This document shows, piece by piece, positions 58,881 to 64,000 of a stretch of 64,000 bases of DNA. Below the pieces are notes generated by a model that saw only the letters and a list, made by a program, of their open reading frames with translations, did not search any database and was not told the DNA's origin. Source of the stretch: Fragilaria crotonensis (lineage: Eukaryota; Bacillariophyta; Fragilariophyceae; Fragilariales; Fragilariaceae); the NCBI GenBank assembly GCA_022925895.1, contig JAKSYS010000152.1:1-64000 (forward strand), written 5' to 3'. The position numbers were made by a program, and so were the translations under genes. The stretch's first letter is position 1, and every line of letters begins with the position of its first letter.

Positions 58881-60398
58881 ACAACTGATTTACGGAAACG
58901 GTGTTTTTCTGGTCTCTACACCAAGGAGAGTATCGAGAATGTCACAACAAGTAGAGACGACACTGCTTCTCAACCCAGCACAAATCAGAGTCGCAACCAA
59001 GTATCATTGGTTTTGAAGCCATCATTGCATTGCCTCAGCCATGAAAAGAGGGTTATTGTTGGGGGGCAATCAAGCACAGGTATCACCCTGTCGCTCATTC
59101 TTGCAAATGGTCTTAAAAACCGTGCACCCCTACTATCTAACAGAACGTTACTCTGTCGTGCGCAGGAGCACGTTAAGAACGGCAAGAAAGCTCTTTCAAT
59201 TGTCATGCATGCAGAGAGTCCGCAAAGGGATCACGTTTCCACTGGGAATCTTCCATCAGGCATGACCCTTGATGATTATTATCTATTTGTTCGTGAAGGA
59301 ATGTACGAATTGCTGCATCCAGCAGCAGTGACTTGTGCTGGACCATCAAGTGAAGGGCCGCAGGTAGAGGAGGCAAACGACACTAGTAGGGAATCTGTAT
59401 TATCTGTTGTTGTCATGCCTGACTCGTGGATTTTTACAGGATTCATTATATTTGCCTTACTCGGACCAATTGTCCCCTCTAATATGATTCCATACAGATC
59501 AGAGCTGCTGATGACGGCTCCTCCCGACAATCTTCGGGAGAATAGGACAATGGAGAGTGCTGATAATGCAAGTGGCACTTCAAGTACCGCAGCATCTATG
59601 ACTGGTGCTGCAGGTCGAACTGCAGCACGAAAGAGAGCTGCACTTGAAACCGCTGCTGCCCGTCAACGCAAGCACGGAACATCCGAGGAAGCATCTTCAG
59701 GTGAGGGGACGACACAATTGCAATTGACATTGAACCAAAAAATTTCTTTGGCTGGAATTGCTCAGTCAAAGGTGATGATAGAGCATCGCGAGCAATCGCA
59801 AATCAGTGATCGCATTATTGCAATGAATAAGAAAAGGGTCGCAGGCCAGAAGCTTCTCATCAACGAGCACAAATTCCTAATCAGCCACCTTCCCAATGAT
59901 GACCCTCAACGTCTTTTGTATATGCAAGAGCTAAGAATCATGAACCAAGCCTTGGCTGAAGCAATCAACACGTTGACTACCTCCGAGCAAGACATAATCG
60001 ATCAAGCTATGTTCGATTCGGAGACGAGGAAGTCGAAAGCTTCGGAATTCGTTGATCTCACGATTGCCGCAGCCCTTGACTACAGTTCATCTGCACCATC
60101 TAGCAGTCAAGGATTGGTGTCTACGTTGCCTTGTCATACTCCAATAGCAGCAAGTCGCCACATTGATGGCGGCAGTGCTGGCAGTGTCCCTCTCCATGGT
60201 GCTGGTTCTGATGACTCCTGCTACATGACGCCAGCATCATCAGTATTCGTTCCTTTAGCACAAAGCAACAATCGAGCGTTTTCAAGTCTATCGCCCTTCG
60301 ATGAGACTATGACGGAGTGTACAAGGACTGATTCGGGTCAAAATGATGATGACGAGAACAATGATGGCACTTCTCGTCCTACTAGTACTACTGGATAA
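58881..60398 (+). CDS. PIF/Harbinger companion ORF (copy B)
   Basis: The frame is open from 58881 to the stop at 60398 but has no ATG before the conserved start region SLVLKPSLHCLSHEKRVIVGG at about 59001. An upstream exon holding the ATG is therefore likely (possibly from the ATG at 58825, in another frame). Further blocks are LPSGMTLDDYYLFVREGMY, then a hydrophobic TGFIIFALLGPIVP, an Ala/Arg-rich basic helix (AAGRTAARKRAALETAAARQ), and GIAQSKVMIEHREQSQISDR. The coiled-coil-like region continues to EQDIIDQAM. The C-terminus is Ser/Asp-rich and low in complexity. Copy A encodes a clear homologue, so the protein is a conserved part of the element. It may be the DNA-binding partner of the transposase, although no SANT fold is evident. 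Confidence 0.7.
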   Translation, partial: TTDLRKRCFSGLYTKESIENVTTSRDDTASQPSTNQSRNQVSLVLKPSLHCLSHEKRVIVGGQSSTGITLSLILANGLKNRAPLLSNRTLLCRAQEHVKNGKKALSIVMHAESPQRDHVSTGNLPSGMTLDDYYLFVREGMYELLHPAAVTCAGPSSEGPQVEEANDTSRESVLSVVVMPDSWIFTGFIIFALLGPIVPSNMIPYRSELLMTAPPDNLRENRTMESADNASGTSSTAASMTGAAGRTAARKRAALETAAARQRKHGTSEEASSGEGTTQLQLTLNQKISLAGIAQSKVMIEHREQSQISDRIIAMNKKRVAGQKLLINEHKFLISHLPNDDPQRLLYMQELRIMNQALAEAINTLTTSEQDIIDQAMFDSETRKSKASEFVDLTIAAALDYSSSAPSSSQGLVSTLPCHTPIAASRHIDGGSAGSVPLHGAGSDDSCYMTPASSVFVPLAQSNNRAFSSLSPFDETMTECTRTDSGQNDDDENNDGTSRPTSTTG

Positions 60399-60493
60399 GA
60401 GACTAGACTACATACTAGTATTTGCAATCACTTGCATCATATTACACTGGTTCAAATAGTACTTCGTGCTACTAGGTGTGATTAGGTACGCCA

Positions 60494-62215
60494 TCACGCC
60501 GGCAACGGGGCCATCGAACTTCGTTTTTTCTGGAAGGCAATGTTGAAGTGAACAATAAGGCGACTACGGAAGTCATTCAAAGTCAAGAGACGAACAGACT
60601 GGACACGGCGGGGATGTAGTTGTTGCACTTCACCAGACATTTGTACTTCTTCGTCGCAAAGAACTTCTGTCTCCATCATTACTATAGAATCGTTGTCATC
60701 ATGGGGAATCTGAACGTCGCTTCCAACTCCCAAGCCAGACAAATCGTAATTTCTCACATCGACTGGGTTGTGAAGGTTTAGGACTGCACGTGAGATTTCA
60801 TTCACATCGTGATCTCCAGCAAGCGAGCCCTCCCATTTGCTTGCAACACCATCGCCCCACCTTTCATCCAAGCCATCAATTTCAAGTAACCAATTGTGCA
60901 ATGCACAACAGGTTAAGAAAATCTGGTCAGCCGACTTAACACCAAACAGGCGTATGCCTGTCTTAAGGATGCGCCAACGTCCCTTCAAGATTCCCGAAGG
61001 TGCATTCCACGTCTTTTCTCATACTCTCAACAAGCCATGCTGAAAAGCGAATTTCATCTCTGCTGTTTGTTTTCTTTATCGGTGGTACTGTAGTTGGCCA
61101 TGCCACATAGCCATTGTCAACAAGCAACCAAGCTCCTCGATATCTTTCCTTGATTATGGCACCACCATTGGTGTCGTGTGCATACAACTCAAAATGCATA
61201 TCATTCATAATTGTGCCACGGTGTAGAGCTTGCATGAAATCATCAAACATTGCAAGAGTTTTGTCATTCCAGCGTGCCGGATGACCGCTCGTTGTTGCAA
61301 GTGTTTGGCGTCGATGATTCACCGTAATATTGTATGTTCGAGCAGTATGGGTCATCTTGAAACCAAGATGCGATTGCCGGAAACGGAAAGAAACGCGTTC
61401 CAGCATGATATGAGTGGCATCGCAGGAGCCAATTGCTCCTGGAAAGCCAGCAAGTTCATACTCTGCTATGTGGACTCTTGCATCAGCACTGGAACGTGGT
61501 GGACGAACATACCTTCGATAAAGAACAGTACTGCCATAAAAACACGGATAACTTCTTGGCTGATGGCCGTGTTCTCTGCTAGATCATCAAACGTCCACCC
61601 TCGTCCCAAGTATCGTAGCGATGCCAACAAAAGAAGAGAAATGGGTGCTGTCTTCTGTCGACTCCACGGATTTATTTTTCCATCATGCCAACGTTGAAAC
61701 ATATCCTCACTTTCAAGATCTTGAAGGAGCTCTTTGAACTTTTCATATGGAAGACGGAAACGGAAGCGAAACTTTTTTTGAAATGATGTATCATGAATAT
61801 CCGGATGTGCAATGTAGATATTGTACCAATACGACTGCCGTGGTAGGATGGGACGTTGCGTTCCATCGTCCTCTGTCCACATCAAAACCTTCTTTGGTTT
61901 CCGAACCCTTTTGATGACTTCTTCGGTGCCTTGAATATCACAGATATCATCGGTATCAAGGTTCTGCTGTGCTAAATTCAGCATTTCCGCAATCATGCGA
62001 GCAAAAGCTTCATCATCACCAATGTCATCGAAAGCTGCCACTTCAGCATCATCATCGTCCTCGCCAAACTGATCCATCCAAAAATCTGCAGATTTGTCGT
62101 CAAAAGCCGAAATGTCTCCTTCTTCATTGCTAATGACATCATCCTCATCCATCATAGCAGGATGCTGCTTCAAAGCAACAAGCACAACGTTGGAGGCAGC
62201 AACCGTGGCGGTCAC
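60494..62215 (-). CDS. PIF/Harbinger DDE transposase (copy B), apparent frameshifts
   Basis: The transposase excises the element and inserts it at TWA sites. The N-terminal part begins at 62215, is acidic (DDKSADFWMDQFGEDDDD) and leads to SYWYNIYI, FRFRFRLPYEKFKELL and LRYLGRGWTFDDLAENT. The catalytic part has GFPGAIGSCDATHI (first Asp), FRQSHLGFKMTHTARTYN, GAWLLVDNGYVAWP (second Asp) and ESMRKDVECTFG (Glu), then GRWRILKTGI and CCALHNWLLEIDGL. The C-terminal part ends LNDFRSRLIVHFNIAF. Frame changes lie near 61535 (run of five T) and 60985 (GGG). Copy A shows the same motifs, so each break is best explained by one base. The DDE_Tnp_4 fold is inferred from motif order. Confidence 0.8.
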
Positions 62216-62569
62216 AAGGAGTGTCGATCCTAGTAGGGGAGCGACAAGTGGCGCGCTAATGACTTGGAAGTAGTTGTTGTGCGGTGTTGTATCCTTCAGT
62301 GTCTGTGGCTCCGAGAGTGGTCGCCCGCTGAAGATAACATAACGATCATGGGAACTTGGAATGTTGACGTTCTCGTCGATGAACGAAAACCCGACGAAAA
62401 CGTAATGTGTTTACGTCGGACAATGGGTTATTATGGAGGGCCGTCGAAAACGTGCAACGTTTTCGTCGGTCGTTTTCGTCGTATAAGGCCGTGTAAACGC
62501 TCAACGAAAACGAAAACGTAGTACGTTCGCGTTTTCGTCGGGTTTTCGTTTGCACTATAAGGAATGGCC

Positions 62570-63159
62570 TTAGTATTGGCCAGGGAAAATCTACTAGCGT
62601 AACGTTACTTTTGTAACTTTTTGTAAAGTACTCGAGTATTACCTAGTTAGTAGTGCGTCTAGTACTGCGATGCTACTGTAGTACCAAAGACCCTACAGCC
62701 AACAGCAGTGAGGTCGAATGCGTTTCCGGTTATCGGTTAGCTACAAGTACTCCTACTTGGTGTGCTACAAGCTACAATAGTTGCACTCCAAGAATCAGGT
62801 ATGACAGGTTTCACCTTCAACCCTCCTCACATTTGCGCCATGTAAGATACACTATCCCAGAGCAAAATTCCTTTAAATAATTCTCCAATCCATATCGTCT
62901 TTTACAAATTTATGCAGTTGTTCCGCTCACAACAGTCACCTTCAATGACCCTTGCATTCCTCAGCTCAGAATGAATGAAGCCACAGTTGATGTTGAGAAC
63001 ACACCTGTAAGTTGAAAGGCTTTCTCCAGTCAGCTTTTCAGTTTCACTGAAGAGCAGTTGTTGTTTGGCAGCACGGTCTGATCAAGAGCATGCTGATCCT
63101 CATTTGCTGCAACAGCGGCAGATAATTCTGTTTCTTGAAGCTTCTGATGCTCCTGTTGG
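62570..63159. other. intergenic right of PIF copy B
   Basis: TTA follows the terminus. A short GTAC-rich patch is at 62620-62760. No gene was recognised. Confidence 0.4.
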
Positions 63160-63976
63160 AGATGATGGTGCGTCAAACTTCTCAATCCTTTCCTTTGTTA
63201 GAACATTGACAGGGTACGTGCAGTTTCTCACCATTTGCACCAATCCCTGTGGTGTGATCTTTGCATCCATCAAGTATGTACTGTCTTATGGGTCTTGTCC
63301 AAGTAGCCCTTGCTCACCCAGAACTTGAAGTAGGCCTTTTGGCTGTCTTCCACATCTAGTAGGAACAGTTTGTTCCCAGTGATCGGAATGCTAAATGGTG
63401 TTATTCCTTGCAAAGCCTTGAAGTTCTTTTTTGTGTAACCTCGTTGTTGTTGGATTGTCACACCGTTCCCTTTCAGAGCTTTCAGAAGCTTCCTTGACCT
63501 TTCAACAATCTTAACTTTTTCAATCGGAAGATTATGTCTTTGGATTTCCCTGCTGTCATTAGGGTACTAAGGTACCTCTGGCCCAAACCAGAGACTTTGA
63601 AGATTAAGAACTGAGCGAGAGTCAGCGACGGCCAACAAGGGTAAGTTTGGACCAAGGAATCCCTCTTTGCCAAAATGTGAATGTATCTCTCCTCATTCTT
63701 GTTTGTGAGCCTCTGTAGGACTTTGACATGCACTGAGCACTGAGGGCACATTCGTGCCTACCAGCATGCCCTTGACTGTTGAAAGAACAAAAAGACAAAA
63801 TCAAAGGTTGGATAGAGAACTCTCAAGTAATCAACAACGTCTTCAAGTTGATGACTCACGTGGTACAAGTTGCAGTATCCTTCATCTTTATCTCCAATGT
63901 AAACATGAAATTTTGATGTGCTCCTCACCATGGAGAATATCAAAGTACCTGCTATGTCCCATCTCAACATCATCAT
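63160..63976 (-). pseudogene. IS630-like DDE transposase remnant
   Basis: The minus strand repeats parts of the family seen at 31548-34708. In different frames it shows LYPTFDFVFLF followed by SQGHAGRHECAL (the D-H-S-Q-G-H catalytic region). Further on are LPIEKVKIVERSRKLLKALKGNGVTIQQQRGYTKKN, KFWVSKGYLDKT (aligned to VLWERGWID) and NVLTKERIEKF near the 3' end. It has several frame changes and an internal deletion, and it may continue past the window edge. It is older and more decayed than the copy at 31.5 kb. Confidence 0.55.
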
Positions 63977-64000
63977 TTGGCATAGCCTTTACTTTTTGAA

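Larger units (their letters stand above)
58302..62569. mobile_element. PIF/Harbinger DNA transposon, copy B, both ends present
   Basis: The termini are inverted repeats GGCCATTCCTTATAGT (58302-58317, and inverted at 62554-62569), each flanked by TTA (58299-58301 and 62570-62572). A 3-bp TTA duplication with GGC-starting ends is diagnostic of PIF/Harbinger. About 100 bp inside each end are dense with CGTTTTCGTC words in both orientations, probable transposase binding sites. The companion ORF (+) and the transposase (-) converge in the middle, with stops at 60398 and 60494. The element is 4268 bp and nearly whole; the transposase has about two one-base frame changes, both at short homopolymers. 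Confidence 0.95.

Overview
The window reads as nuclear DNA of a diatom, most likely a pennate one (inference). The support is: genes with short GT-AG introns, a predicted plastid protein with a signal-peptide-like start followed by an A-F motif, a Ty1/copia element of the diatom (CoDi) type, and DNA transposons of kinds common in stramenopiles. No bacterial operon structure, rRNA or tRNA gene was seen. About half of the window is mobile or repetitive DNA; the host genes sit in islands at 14-18 kb, 21-31 kb and 49-57 kb.

Layout. 1-3.6 kb: PIF/Harbinger copy A (left end cut off). 4-5.35 kb: a second PIF-type transposase remnant. 5.4-6.4 kb: a minisatellite. 6.5-13.8 kb: a broken coding remnant, word-repeat elements, GTAC-rich DNA and a Crypton-type tyrosine recombinase. 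14.3-15.7 kb: a purine permease (NCS2/AzgA type). 16.1-17.1 kb: an inverted-repeat element holding a GGTTCAT array. 17.2-18.8 kb: a hypothetical gene and cytochrome c oxidase subunit 6A. 20.6-31 kb: a hypothetical ORF, clathrin light chain, dyskerin/Cbf5, an acidic plastid-targeted protein, the Paf1-complex subunit Cdc73 and a hypothetical protein. 31.5-34.7 kb: an IS630-like DDE transposon. 34.9-38.0 kb: an apparently complete hAT element with TIRs and an 8-bp TSD. 38-41.5 kb: gene-poor AT-rich DNA. 41.5-48.1 kb: a CoDi (copia) element with identical LTRs. 48.06-48.66 kb: a short TIR element holding a TTTGCTTAC array. 49.3-52.2 kb: a seven-exon NhaC-type antiporter. 52.35-56.6 kb: a large single-pass membrane protein with an Asp-rich ectodomain and long GY/GF repeats. 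57.2-57.9 kb: 174-bp tandem repeats. 58.3-62.6 kb: PIF/Harbinger copy B with both ends. 63.2-64 kb: a second IS630-like remnant.

The host genes are mostly housekeeping (mitochondrial respiration, clathrin coat, H/ACA snoRNP, Paf1 complex, two transporters) and show no functional cluster. The most novel item is the gene at 52.35-56.6 kb. A second theme is short elements, each carrying its own 7-11 base word many times, like the subterminal word arrays of PIF copy B.

A caution applies to the whole window. Several conserved host genes are split by one-base frame changes, mostly at short homopolymers, with the conserved protein continuing in the next frame. This looks more like leftover sequence errors than true pseudogenes, so those genes are annotated as genes with apparent frameshifts.
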